Assembly: GCF_000281045.1 (NCBI RefSeq)
Contig: NW_008246119.1
Span: forward strand, 295,980 to 323,973
Direction: 5' to 3'
DNA length: 27,994 nt
Source: Saprolegnia diclina VS20
Taxonomy: Eukaryota; Oomycota; Saprolegniomycetes; Saprolegniales; Saprolegniaceae
In this document: piece by piece, positions 10,201 through 20,609 of the stretch
Position numbering within the stretch: position 1 is the stretch's first letter
Layout of the letters: each line of letters begins with the position of its first letter
Position numbers and translations under genes: made by a program
Notes under the pieces: model-generated
What the model was told of the DNA's origin: nothing
What the model saw: only the letters and a program-made list of their open reading frames with translations
The model's database searches: none

Positions 10201-13200
10201 CTGGCGGCCCATGAGCGCGAGCAAAATCAGGTACAGCGTTGAACTCAGACTCGGCGTCAGCACAAACGTCTGGCTCGCGTGCACCGGATACAAGTAGTAG
10301 CGCGTCTCCATGACCTGCTGCCAGCCTGCCGACGCGCGGTTGGGCACAACGACCGTCGAGAACGGCACGCCTTGCACCATTGGGCGGTACACATCGTGGT
10401 TGGCGCACAGAAACCGGTACTCGTCACGGGACGTGGCCAGTACGACCGCGTCGGGCATCGACGTGGCGAGGGCGCGCAGCGGCGCCGAGAGCTTCGACAT
10501 GTCGTCGAGGCAGATAAACCACTCGCGCTGGTCGACCATGTAAAGATGGACGCGCCCGTCGTCCCCACGGCGCGGCTCAAAACGCAACTTGAGCCGCGGC
10601 AGCTCAATGAGCGCAATCTGCGACACGTCTCCGATCGGGTCCGACGCAGCTTCGTGCTGCAAAAGCGCCGCCGGCAACGTCGCCGTCCAAATCAACACGT
10701 GCGAGAGATCTTCAACGCGCCCAAGGACGTGGGCAATGCGCGCCATCGTAGAGTCGGCCGACGAAACGTGGAGCGGGTTCAAGAGCACGAGTTCGCCGCC
10801 GTGCGTCGTCTTGACGCGCTTGGCGTCGGCCTGCTCGCTTTCAGACGCTTGCTTGACCAAGCGCGGCGCATCGGGCAGGGACGCGTCGGTATCACCACCG
10901 CGCGTGTCGGCTTCCATGCGTGCGATTTCGTCCGCGTTGTCGGGCTCGCAAAGCCACGCCGTTGCCAGCGTGTCGTCATGGTTGAAGAGCTCCAGCGCAT
11001 ACGACGCCGCAATGCGTGAGACGGATGACGCCGCCATGACAGCCTCGACGAGTTGCTGCTCACGGAGCGACGCCTCGAGCGCTTCTTCCGGAATCTCGTC
11101 GGCTTGAAGGATGCGCGTCTGGTTGGCTTCGTCCAGCAGCCACATGGCGGCTTCCTCGACGCTGTTGTCCGACTCTTTGAGTGCGAGAACGCACCCCGAG
11201 TACGAGAACCCGAGCGACATGAGCTGGACAACGTCTTCGTCAGCAATGACCATCTCTTGGCGCATCGGAGGTGGCGTCGGCGGCACCACAATCGGCGCAG
11301 GCGGCGGCGCAATCACCGACGGCTGGCCCGTCTTTTGCTGGATCAGCGTCGGCGCGGCATCGATCGCCTTACGGACAACGTACGCGACCTTGTTGTGCTT
11401 GAGCTGGATCTCGAGCTGGTACTTGAACCACTGCGACTCGCCGTCGAGCGGCTCGCCGCGCAAGATGCCGTCTTCGCCCTGCCAAAACTTGAACGCCTCG
11501 AGGAACGCGCTCGGAATGATGCCCTGGAGAAACCGCGGTGGCAAGTACGTCTCGACGCCGTGGAGGCTCTTGTTGCGGCGCAGAATGACGAGCGAGTTGC
11601 CGCTGCTCTGAAGCTCCATAATGTCGCCCGCTGCGTACTGCACACTCGGCGCGACCGACTCGCCAGAGCTCTCAACGTTGGGCACAAAGCTGTGCAGCGC
11701 GAGGCGCGCGTTCGACGTAAAGAGGAGCTTGCGGTGCAGGCGGCGGCCGTGCGAGATGAGCGAAAAGACATGGAGAACGTTGTAGTGGCGGTACACGACC
11801 ATCTCCTTGAAGGTCGAGAGAAAGTCCGACTTGTCGTTCTTGTGCAGCGCCAAGAGCGTCACGTGCGGCGCCGTCGCGGGCGTCACGCTCGTCGAAAGGA
11901 AAAGCGAGAACGGCAGCTTCTTTGCCGGGTCGTCCTCGGGAAAGAGCGCGTTGACGACGCTGCGCACGAGGTTCACAAACCAGAGCTCCGACTCAATCTC
12001 GTGCTCGTCCTTCGAGTAGGGATCCAAGCGACGGCTGTACTCGGTCCCGAGATACAGAAAACCCGTCTCCGTGGGCTCGGCGGGCTGCGCCGGCGCGGGT
12101 GACGGCGCCGGCACATGCTTGGGCGTCGCACACACCTCGCACGCGGCGTTGGGCTGGTCGCCGTTAAAGTTGGCGCACGTACACGCCGGGCACTCCCAGT
12201 ACATCTTGGCGTCGCTCGGTACGGCGGGCGTCGCGGCCGGCACGGGTGGAAGAAACACCGTCGGCGTGTCGACGCCTTGGTCCTCGGGCGACGGCTCGTC
12301 CCACTCCATGAGCTCGCACTCGGTGCCAATGACGTGGACCCAGAGGCGGTGTGCTTGGCGTGCGACGAGGCCGCAATGCAGCGCTTCGTTGCCAAAGTGG
12401 TGGCGGTAGTCGGAAAACTGCACCATCGAGTCGGGCACGGGCTTGAGCTCGTCGTTGCGCCAGAGAATCTCGCCCGTTTGCAGATCAATCTTCATTTCGG
12501 CCTGCGTGCACACGTAGCGACCCGTGCCGGCCACACCAGCGTCCATCGTCCACTCGTGCGTCGGTACAGTCTTGGCCCGAAGCGCAATGTGCAGGATCGA
12601 GTTGAGCAGCGCGTTGCAATCGCTCGTCGAAAGCGACTGGGCAAAGTCGACGATTGACCGGCGCTTCACCTGCAGTAGCTCAAAGAGCTCGCTCTCGAGA
12701 ACGCCCGCCGGCGGGTACAACACGTTGGTCGCATCCTCCTTTGGCTTCTTCTTCAAAATGCTCGGTGCTTGGATGATCTCCATGCCGACCTTCAAAAAGA
12801 CGGGGCGATCCGTGAGGTACTTGTCCAACGACCCCGTCGTAACGTTCTTCGTGTCAATACCATGCGCTTGGAGCCAGCGCAAAAGCCGTTGCTCGCTCGA
12901 GAGCTCCGACTCGTCTTCCAGAAGCACGTGCATGCCAAAGCAGTGCCAATTGCGCACGTACGCGACACTTCCGAGGAGCGTCACCAGCCGCGCCGGCGTG
13001 TACTCGTCGACGCGCAGGTTCATAAAGAGAAGCGCCACGTATGAGTGGATGACGCACGCCGTGCGGAGGTCGTCCTTCGCCTCGGCCTCCATGCGCCACT
13101 TGTCGAGCGTCGTGAGCCCAAAGCCAAAGAGCTGGTCCACGAGCTCGCTGCGCAGCGCCTGGAGCGTCGCCAACGTCGTCGCCGACACGTGCGTATGCTC

Positions 13201-16200
13201 GTACACGGCAAACGTCACATATCGCAGGACGTCGACACTGAGCTGGAGCATGTACAAGATGAAGCTCGCGTCCGACGAGTGCACTGACGCCTCGCCGAGC
13301 TCTGTGATCGCCTGAAGCATGAGAAGGATCGGGCGCACGGTCGCCTCGGGTGCATGCGAGAGCTCATTGAGCAACAGACCGTTCATCGTGCCAAGGTGGT
13401 CGGCCGCCTTTTGGTGGTGCACGCGCGCGTCCAGCACCTGCTCGAGCGCCTCTTCCTGGAGCACGAGACCGCTCTTGCGCAGTGGCACGTGCGTAATCAT
13501 CTCGGCGCTCGACTCGCCGTTCGTGCGCAGGACCCAGTCGCCGCCTTCAAAGAGCACAGCGCGCAGCAGCGTTTGCAAAAGCGGGTTGAAGAGGTACATG
13601 ACGCGGTCCCTCGACGCGAAAAAGCCCAAGACGAGCGGAATGCGCGTATACGGCACAGTGAGGTAGCTCAGGAGGTACTCCGACTCTTCCGACGAGAGCG
13701 TGCCCTGGAAGAGCGGCAGCGCATCTGTGTGCATCACATCATCCTCCGTCACGACGGGCAGCGACGTCTGGAGCAGTGGCGGCAGCGACGCCGGGCTCAC
13801 AACGACGGGGCCCTCGCCGAAAAAGAGCTTGCGCTGGGTAAAGCCCGAGACATCAATGTCGGCAATGTCCTGGTCAATGCCACGGAAACCGGCAACCTCC
13901 CACTTGAGCTTGCCAGCGAGAAAATTGCGCGAGATGTTGAAGCGGCGGCCGTAGCGCGACGTCGCCTCGTCAAACGTGAGCGACCACATCTGCCATTGGC
14001 GCAGACCCGTGCGGCGGCGCATGAGCTCGTCTTCGCGCGTCTCCATCGTGCACAGAAACTTGCACATTGTCACCAGGTCGCGTGTTTGGGCCATCTCGGG
14101 GTGCTGCTCGGCTAGCGGCGTCGAGTCCGAGAGGAACCAGTCGACGAGCGCCTCCATTTCGCTCGGCGGGTTGGCGTCGTCGGGCGCAATGAGCGGGTAG
14201 TTGTACAGCTCCATGAGCTTGCGCAGAAAGCCAAACGTCGTGCTGTACTTTTTGAGCTCGACCTTTTCGTCCGGCATGCGCAGCTCAAAGAGCGGCGTGA
14301 GCGTGTTGAGCGACGCAAAGTACGCCAGGACGCGACCACGCACGACTGCAAACGACGGCTGCACAAGCTCCATCGCGCGCGCCGTCTCGAGCAGCGACCG
14401 GCTGTTTTGGCAAAACGAATTCGCAAGCACATAGCCCTCGGCCATGAGCAGCGACATCTCCATCGGCGTGTCGACAGCAACTGCACGCAGCGTGGCGTCG
14501 TACATGGCCAGCGCACAGATCGAGGCGAGGGCCCGCGTGGCGTCCAAGCTGCGCGACGGCCGCTCAATCGACTGCCACACGATGCCGAGAATGAGCACGA
14601 GGTTGTGAATGCTCTTCAAGACGCCAAACTGCAGCTCTTTCCCGACGGGCTGCCGCCACATGTCGTCGTCCGCAATCGACGGCACGGGAATCGTCTCGGT
14701 GAAGAGCGTCGTGACAAGTTGGATGACTTCATGGTGCAGCGCGACGCGCGAGGACGATGACCCGTCTCCCGCACGCTGCAAGAGCGACTGACACACGCCC
14801 TCGCAGCGAATAAAGGCGGCCGCCGCCAGTTCGATCGTACCGACGCGCTCCGGGACGTCGAGCATGCTTGCAAGCACGGGCACGACGGCCTCGGCGACGT
14901 TGCCTGCGTAGCCATCGACGCTCGCGGCCTTAAAGTGCTCCATGTGCTCGAAAGGAAGCAGCGGTACTTGGCGATCAAACTGCCAGTTGGACGTGTCTTC
15001 AGGCGCCGGCACCTTGGCGGCAATCAACGCGCGCTTCGCGTCGATGTCTTGGATGAGCTCGTGCACGGCGACAAGGTCATCCGTCAAGAGCCCGCCGGCA
15101 GCGTTTTGCTTGATCGCCGACAGGCCCGTTTGCTTGAGCGCCATGTGGATGCACGCGCCTTCCGTGTCCGAAAGCGTCGGCAGCGGCAGCTGGAACGTGT
15201 CGGACGGCACCCACGGATAGTGCTCGCCAATGGGATCCTGGAGGACGAGTTCAACGCCCTAGATCGTCGCAAAGTGAGTCGTGATGCAGGTGCAAACGAG
15301 TGGCATACCAGAGGCGTCTTGACAGCGCCCGTTGCGTCCATGACGACGAGTTGCGGCATCTTTGAGACGTGGAACGCTTGCACGAGCTTCTTGCGCGCCG
15401 CCATCTCTGTGATCGGGACGCACGCCCACGAAACGGGAAGCGACATGAGGTGCGACTGGTACTCTTCGTCCGTCGAATCGAGCGGCACAACAATGATCGC
15501 GATGCGGCGACCGGCGGCCGTGAGGCTGTCGCAGAGACGGATGAGCTTTGTCCGGAACGTCTTGCACGCAGGGCAGCTCAGACTCGCAAAGTAGACACCA
15601 ATGACCGGAGCGTCCGCAATCACGTCGGGCAGTTGGCGACTGCCTTGCAGCGAGTCGATGAGAGAAATCCCTGCCAGCGCTTGAATGGCCTACAGGTTCA
15701 ACGCCGTGAGACATTCAGTAGCTGCCGCCGAGATGCGCATACCTCGACAGCTGACGTCTTGAAGGGCAGTGTCGGGTCGTCGAGAGCAATCAAGTCGTCG
15801 CGCATCTGCTTGAGGATGCTCCATCGCACGCGGAACATGATGCGCTTGATTTCAAAAGCCGAGAGCCCTCTCTTGCGCAAGAGAAACTTGGCGGCTTCGA
15901 CCACGTTCTTGACAAAGCCTGTGTTGCTGCGCTGCGGTGTGCAAAAGTACACGTCCGGCGACGTCGCAAACGCAAGCGGCAGGACCGAGTCGGCCAGCCA
16001 TGGCAAAAGCACGTCGTAGAGCGTCTCCATGCGGTGGTACTCGGACGGCGGGTTCTTCAGCCAGAGCGAAAAGGCAAGACTCCAGAACGAGAGGTCGAGC
16101 ATGCGGCTTGAAGGCACATGGGCGATCGTCGCGCACGACTGCACCTTCATTTTGAGCTGCGTCGGGTCCGTTGGATGGTAGTCGCTGCCAGGCCCGCGGT

Positions 16201-16585
16201 TGCACACTGTGAACGAGTACTCATCGGCCGCCGTCTTCTCGACAATGTAGACGACCGCGTTCCGCGAGAGCTTCCCGACCCAGCCGCCGGGGATGATGTA
16301 CGGCGTCCCGACCTGCATGTCCCGGAGGTAGTCCTTGAACTTGCCCATTGCGTCTGTGAATTCCTTGGCATCCTTGGTCTCGGTCTGCGCCCATGACACC
16401 GCGTCGCGGAGGCTCGCGGCGACGGCCTTGACGCGGTCGTCGTCCTCGAGGCCGAGGAAGTGGGAGACGAGGAGGAGGCCGTTCCCGAGCTGACCCCCAT
16501 CGAGCTCCGTCGCCCCGATGTACGGGTCGCCCATCATGCCAATGCATGCGTCGACCTTCCAGATCTTCCCCGCGGTCAAGTCCAT
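4267..16585 (-). CDS. Giant Trx-like / RanBP2 zinc finger / UBA / DUF3638-DUF3645 / EF-hand protein
   Basis: Exons on the minus strand are 16585-15743, 15689-15309 and 15258-4267, with introns of 53 and 50 nt (both GTATGC...TAG); all join in phase to 4,071 residues. In order: an unrecognised N-terminal module (1-281, with a YIIPGGW motif); a nucleoredoxin/tryparedoxin-like thioredoxin fold (282 to about 425, active site SCPAC, Cys320 and Cys323, ending LVLQDPIGEHYPW); a RanBP2 zinc finger (about 1425, WECPACTC...CEVC); a UBA domain (about 1750, MSLGFSYSGCVLALKES); the DUF3638 core with Walker A-like MGAGKTT (about 2750) and DEVD (about 2907); DUF3645 with a helicase VI-like AYRMRGIGAGQ (about 3404); an acidic Glu-rich linker (about 3597); an EF-hand loop DGNNDGVLSYDE (about 3897); and three more RanBP2 fingers at the end. 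DUF3638 proteins are often labelled ubiquitin thioesterase by similarity, but I see no proven catalytic triad. The UBA and fingers suggest ubiquitin binding; redox and calcium control is inference. The first ATG after the upstream non-ATG region is used; an additional 5' exon is possible. Confidence 0.85.
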
Positions 16586-16819
16586 CGCAGGCCGATTCCG
16601 AAAATGTTGGACGAAATCGTGGGGCAGATCTTGCCGAGAAATCCTCGTTTTTTTATTCAATATCCACCACTCAATACAAACAGCAAGGTATTTTATTGAC
16701 AATATCTTTTTTTCGAACGCCCTTCATTGGCCCAGCTCCAAACCAACCAATCAAATGCGTGGAGGCGAGCAAGGGACCACCCCTCGCGCCGTGCCAGCTA
16801 CGGCAGGGGTCCCAGCACT

Positions 16820-16834
16820 AGCAGCAGCAGCAGC
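16820..16834 (+). repeat. AGC trinucleotide repeat, five units
   Basis: A short (AGC)5 run lies in the divergent promoter, followed by looser CAGCAGCAACAACG. It is non-coding in the gene models given here. Confidence 0.8.
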
Positions 16835-16923
16835 GGTCCTTCCATCACAGCAGCAACAACGTTGGAGCTTGACCGTAGCGGACGCGGTCCTCCAGCGTTG
16901 ATGTGCGAAACAGCGGGTCAAAA

Positions 16924-16966
16924 CAGTGTTCATGTACTGTTTCGCAGTACACTGTACTAGTACATG
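16924..16966. promoter_or_regulatory. GTAC-rich stem-loop in the divergent promoter
   Basis: GTACTG (16935-16940) and CAGTAC (16946-16951) form a perfect 6-bp stem with loop TTTCG; an outer ACAGT/ACTGT pair (16924-16928 with 16952-16956) extends it with a bulge. The palindrome GTACTAGTAC follows directly, so GTAC occurs four times in 30 bp. It could be a protein-binding cluster; no function is shown. Confidence 0.35.
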
Positions 16967-17210
16967 GCGTTGCTAGTGTTGGTCGTCGTTGCGAAGCCGC
17001 GATCTTTCTCTGATGTCAACAAGGATACGCAAATGTGGAACGAGATGGACGATCTGGTTTAAGCACATGTGGTGCTGCGCACTGCGCGGGCAGCAATCTA
17101 GTTGGCATGTCTGGTCCAGAAGATCTGGCGCCAAATTCCACCTCCTGTAAACCTCTGGTTTCGATCGGCTATCCGGATAACATCCGGCAATTGCACATTC
17201 CGCACCACGC

Positions 17211-17862
17211 ATGGGACGAAGCCGGAGCCGCAGCGGGTCGCTGGACAGCTGGGGCCGTCGCCGCCAGCCGCGTGGGCGACCGAACGAGCGCGGTCGCGAT
17301 CGAAGCAGAGAGCGCAGCCGCGACCGCAGTCGGGATCGCAGTCGGGACCGGCCACGCGACCGTCGTGGTGGTCGCGGGCAAACGCGGTCGCGGTCTCGGT
17401 CGTTTGACCGCCGTCGCCACCGAGACTCGCCGTCGCCGCCTCGGCGCTCACGTCGCAGCCCGAGTCCTCCGCGCTCGTATCGCCGTAGTCGAAGCCCGAT
17501 TCCCAAACGCAACACCGCCGAAGAGAGCGACGCGGCCCGCGACTACAGGTACACGCTTCACGAGACGCTCCTATCGTACCGTCGTGGATAGAGAGCGTAT
17601 TCTGCAAGGCGATGGCGACAGCACGACCACAGACGCGGTCGAAGCAACGGCCGACGCCGATGATGGCTTGACAGAGGAAGAGAAAATGATGGCGCTCATG
17701 GGCTTTGGTGGCTTCAACACGACCAAGGGCCAACAAGTCGACGACAACGTCGCCGGTCCAGCCTCCGGGGCCGTGCGCAAGACGAGCAAGCGCGAGTACC
17801 GTCAGTTTATGAACAAGCGTGGCGGTATTCCTCGCGGCCCGCCGCCTCCGCCCTCCATGTAG
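17211..17862 (+). CDS. SNRNP27: U4/U6.U5 tri-snRNP 27 kDa protein (SNRNP27 family)
   Basis: Spliceosomal RS-domain protein of the U4/U6.U5 tri-snRNP, nuclear, involved in pre-mRNA splicing. Exons are 17211-17548 and 17592-17862; a 43-nt intron (GTACAC...GATAG) splits an arginine codon and restores the frame, giving 202 residues. The first ~105 residues are an arginine-serine domain (MGRSRSRSGS..., RSRERSRDRSRDRSRD, SPSPPRRSRRSPSPPRS), partly coded by a tandem 12-bp repeat near 17320-17360. The conserved SNRNP27 block follows: LTEEEKMMALMGFGGFNTTKG, then the KREYRQFMNKRGG signature. The usual C-terminal tail after RGG (FNRPLD in animal members) is replaced by a proline-rich IPRGPPPPPSM. The start is the ATG that opens the RS domain. 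It is divergent from the giant gene and convergent with the TCP11 gene. Confidence 0.9.
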
Positions 17863-17930
17863 GCCTCCGCAAAGCGCACACCAAACCTCGCTCAAAACAG
17901 TCGTGCCATTACACAGTCTTATGCATTTGC

Positions 17931-20444
17931 TCACAAGGCTTCGCGGATGAGGCGGTTGTAGTAGTGGCAATGGACGGCTTCATTGTGGCGCGCGAGCTTG
18001 GCAGCGGCCTGCACCATCGTCGTCACATGCGGCGCGAGCACGCTTAGCGTTGGGTGCAGCTCCATCTCGTTTGTCTGGAGGAACGAGGTGAGCGCCTGCG
18101 TCACGCGCTGGAAGAAGAGCTTGTAGACCGCATTGGCAGGGTCGAGCATGTGCTCGGCACGGCGCTCCAAGGCCGCCGTATCAAGCGCTTGGCCTTTGGC
18201 GCCAAGCACCCGCGCCGCCACGGCCGACGCGTGCACGGCCAAGTCGGGCAGGCGCGTCTCGTCGGCGTGCGCCAGGATGCGAATTTGGTCGCAAAAGGCC
18301 GCCGCGTCCTTGGGTGCATACGCCACATGATGCGGCGCCAGCGCGCCTTGGATGAGCGTAACGAGGCACGCTTGCATCGTGAGCACGTCCATCTGGTTGC
18401 GCAAATCGCGGACGCGGTCCTTGTCCAGCTCCAACGTCTCGGGCCATGGCGTATCCACCGCCATGCCGCTGGTCACCAAGCCGACAAAGGCGTCTTGCAC
18501 GAGCGACCGGTACGCGCGGCGGTCACCAGCAGTCAGCGCGTCGCGCAAGGTCGGTGCCGCGGTCGCCAATTGCCGCGTGAGCCACTGCGACGTGGCCGCA
18601 AGCGTCGTCGCACCTTGCTCGAGCTTGAGCGCAAACTTCTTTTGCTCGTGCTCGACGCCGTGCCGGGCGACGTACGGCGCGAGGAGCTTGAGGTGCGCGT
18701 TCATAGAGTCGATTTGGATCTCGTCCACTTTGGCAAAACCAAACTGCAAGAAACGGACGAGCGCCTCGACCCACGCCGCCTCGGACGCCGGTGTCTCCTG
18801 CGACCGGTTCAGCCACGCGTGGGTCGAGCTCGTGCGGGCCGGCGCTTCGCCGTGCAAGATCGCACGCAGCATCTGCTGCAGCACGGTCGCCCACTCGTCC
18901 CAGGACGACGAGCTCGCGAGTGCTTCGAGGTGCGCCGTCGGAAGCGCCGTCGCCAGTGCCTTGTGCTTGAGCACCGCCGTGAGCTGGTCCCGCAAGTCCA
19001 CAAATGAACCGACAATACGTGCGCGGTCGCGCGTTGCCGCCAGTTGGTCCCAGAACGCCTGGCGCATTGTCTGGGCGACTGTCGCGTGCAAGGTCAGCGG
19101 CGCATCGTCCAGCGACGGGATCTGGTAATTGGGGTTCAGAATGAGCTCGTGCGCGAGCCGGTCGTTGGCAAACACCTCCTTAGTAAAGCCAAGGTCCGGC
19201 TTCGAGAGCGGCTTGCGAATCGGGCTTGACGGTGGCGTCGCCTTGGCCTCCGTTGGCGGCGGCGTCTTGGGCGCCATCTGCTTGGCGACGCTGGATTCCA
19301 CCTTGGCCAGCTTTGAAGCCGCGACCGTTGGTCCAAACGACTGCTCCATGGACGCGCGAAGCTGCGCCATCTGGCGGCCCGACTTGTCGTGGACATCGGC
19401 TGAGCCCGTGCGCGTGGCCGCAAGGTGAACCGCGTACACCTCGGCGTAGATCGTGAGCATGTCCGCATCGAGTTGCGCAGCGTCGTTGGCCTTCCACGAG
19501 TTGAAGAGCGCTTGGTAGCTGAGGCAGTACGCTTCCCAGCGCTTCCAGGACGCTGCAAACGCCACGAGCGAGCGAACCTTGAGCGTTTCACGCAGCGCAG
19601 CGAGCTCGTCCGTCAGACGGGACGCCGCGCAGGCCAATGGCGCGCTGTACTGGCTGTCGACCATCGTGTCAGCTGGGTGGTGCGCAAACATGCCAGCCAT
19701 GAGAAGAACGCGGTACGACATCGGGACCGGGCTCAGCGCTTTCGTCAACACGTGGGCCGCCGCCGCAGTCTTGCGGTTCTGGACAAGCTCCATACTCTTC
19801 TCAAACGACGCGTTGCTGATGTGCGACCACGCCGAAATCACCGTCTGCATCGCGGGGGCGAGGGGCATCGCGATCGAAAATGCCTGCCGTACGTGCTTCC
19901 ACGACCGGAACCACGTCTGCAGCTGCGTCGCGGCCTGGCTTTGGCGGGCATGGACGCGCTCGCGCTTGTGCTGCTCGATACGAAGCGCATGACGCGATAG
20001 CTTCGAGACGTACGCCGTCGTGAGCTGCGTGCGACGGTGATGCGCTGCATGCAAAGACGCATCGTAGTGCTGGCGCTTCTCAATCAGACGGTCGGCTTGA
20101 TGTTGCAGTGTCGACATGATGTGCTCGTTGCGCTGCTGGCAGTTTTGCGCCGTCTGGTTGAGGCGCTCGAGGCGCCGCTGCTCCGCCGCCTCCAAACGCG
20201 ACTGAATACGCAGCAGCTGGTCGTCGGCGCGAGCCTGGGCTTCCAAGTGCACGGCGCGGGCGACCGAGATGGCCTTAGACACATGGCTCTGCGCCGTTTG
20301 GCGTCGGTGGCTCAGCTGCTGGCGGCGCTTTCGGCGGGCCTCCGAGATGCGGTCCCACATGGCTTGGAGCTTCTCCGAGGCGTCGGTCGCGACGCTACCG
20401 TCCGCGCAGCGCTGTTCGAGGCGTAGCTGGCAAGACGACTTCAT
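17931..20444 (-). CDS. T-complex protein 11 (TCP11/Sok1) family protein
   Basis: An intronless 837-residue protein. The N-terminal third (about residues 25-200) is rich in Arg, Gln, Glu and Ala with long helical, coiled-coil-like stretches such as ARRKRRQQLSHRRQ and LEAAEQRRLERLNQ, as in the plant-type members. A Ser/Pro/Lys linker (TPPPTEAKATPPSSP) leads into the C-terminal TCP11 domain (about 410-837), recognisable from NDRLAHELILNP, then TMRQAFWDQL, DLRDQL and the long helical tail with CDQIRILAH. Family members include mouse TCP11, linked to sperm function and cAMP signalling, and yeast Sok1; the molecular activity is not established, so none is assigned here. The start is the ATG at 20444; the open frame runs 20 codons further but only from a TTG. 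The stop codon lies 68 bp from that of SNRNP27 on the other strand. Confidence 0.82.
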   Translation of the reverse strand: MKSSCQLRLEQRCADGSVATDASEKLQAMWDRISEARRKRRQQLSHRRQTAQSHVSKAISVARAVHLEAQARADDQLLRIQSRLEAAEQRRLERLNQTAQNCQQRNEHIMSTLQHQADRLIEKRQHYDASLHAAHHRRTQLTTAYVSKLSRHALRIEQHKRERVHARQSQAATQLQTWFRSWKHVRQAFSIAMPLAPAMQTVISAWSHISNASFEKSMELVQNRKTAAAAHVLTKALSPVPMSYRVLLMAGMFAHHPADTMVDSQYSAPLACAASRLTDELAALRETLKVRSLVAFAASWKRWEAYCLSYQALFNSWKANDAAQLDADMLTIYAEVYAVHLAATRTGSADVHDKSGRQMAQLRASMEQSFGPTVAASKLAKVESSVAKQMAPKTPPPTEAKATPPSSPIRKPLSKPDLGFTKEVFANDRLAHELILNPNYQIPSLDDAPLTLHATVAQTMRQAFWDQLAATRDRARIVGSFVDLRDQLTAVLKHKALATALPTAHLEALASSSSWDEWATVLQQMLRAILHGEAPARTSSTHAWLNRSQETPASEAAWVEALVRFLQFGFAKVDEIQIDSMNAHLKLLAPYVARHGVEHEQKKFALKLEQGATTLAATSQWLTRQLATAAPTLRDALTAGDRRAYRSLVQDAFVGLVTSGMAVDTPWPETLELDKDRVRDLRNQMDVLTMQACLVTLIQGALAPHHVAYAPKDAAAFCDQIRILAHADETRLPDLAVHASAVAARVLGAKGQALDTAALERRAEHMLDPANAVYKLFFQRVTQALTSFLQTNEMELHPTLSVLAPHVTTMVQAAAKLARHNEAVHCHYYNRLIREAL

Positions 20445-20500
20445 CGAAAATGCGAAACTGGGACCAAAGCACCCGTTCTCTCGAATGTTCTCCCATATGG

Positions 20501-20543
20501 CCAATCGGAGATGACCAAATACATTCCGGCGCTTCGATTGGCT
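20501..20543 (-). promoter_or_regulatory. Paired CCAAT boxes upstream of the TCP11 gene
   Basis: CCAATC at 20501-20506 (plus strand) and AGCCAATC on the minus strand (20543-20536) lie in opposite orientation about 60-100 bp before the TCP11 start codon. CCAAT boxes bind the NF-Y trimer in eukaryotes generally. Use as a promoter element here is inferred from position only. Confidence 0.35.
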
Positions 20544-20609
20544 GAAACTTACCAGGTTGAAGTGGGACGTAGTATAGATCGGCCAGCGCAGGATTTCATG
20601 AGCTTCGTC

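Larger units (their letters stand above)
16586..17210. promoter_or_regulatory. Bidirectional promoter region between the giant gene and SNRNP27
   Basis: The giant gene and the SNRNP27 gene start 625 bp apart and face away from each other, so this gap should carry both promoters. Visible features: an AT-rich block at about 16640-16715, a CCAAT motif at 16747, a short AGC repeat at 16820-16834, and a clustered set of GTAC motifs with a stem-loop at 16924-16966. No gene is supportable in it. Which elements are active cannot be told from sequence. Confidence 0.45.

Noticed and set aside
15084-15623. A separate small thioredoxin gene
   Set aside because: The domain continues without a break into the next exon (GVELVLQDPIGEHYPW), and its upstream side joins the N-terminal module through a good in-phase intron. 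It is better read as part of the giant gene.
17841-18000. A third SNRNP27 exon using a GTATTC donor and the ATGTAG acceptor at the stop
   Set aside because: The resulting frame runs into sequence antisense to TCP11 and does not restore the known family tail.
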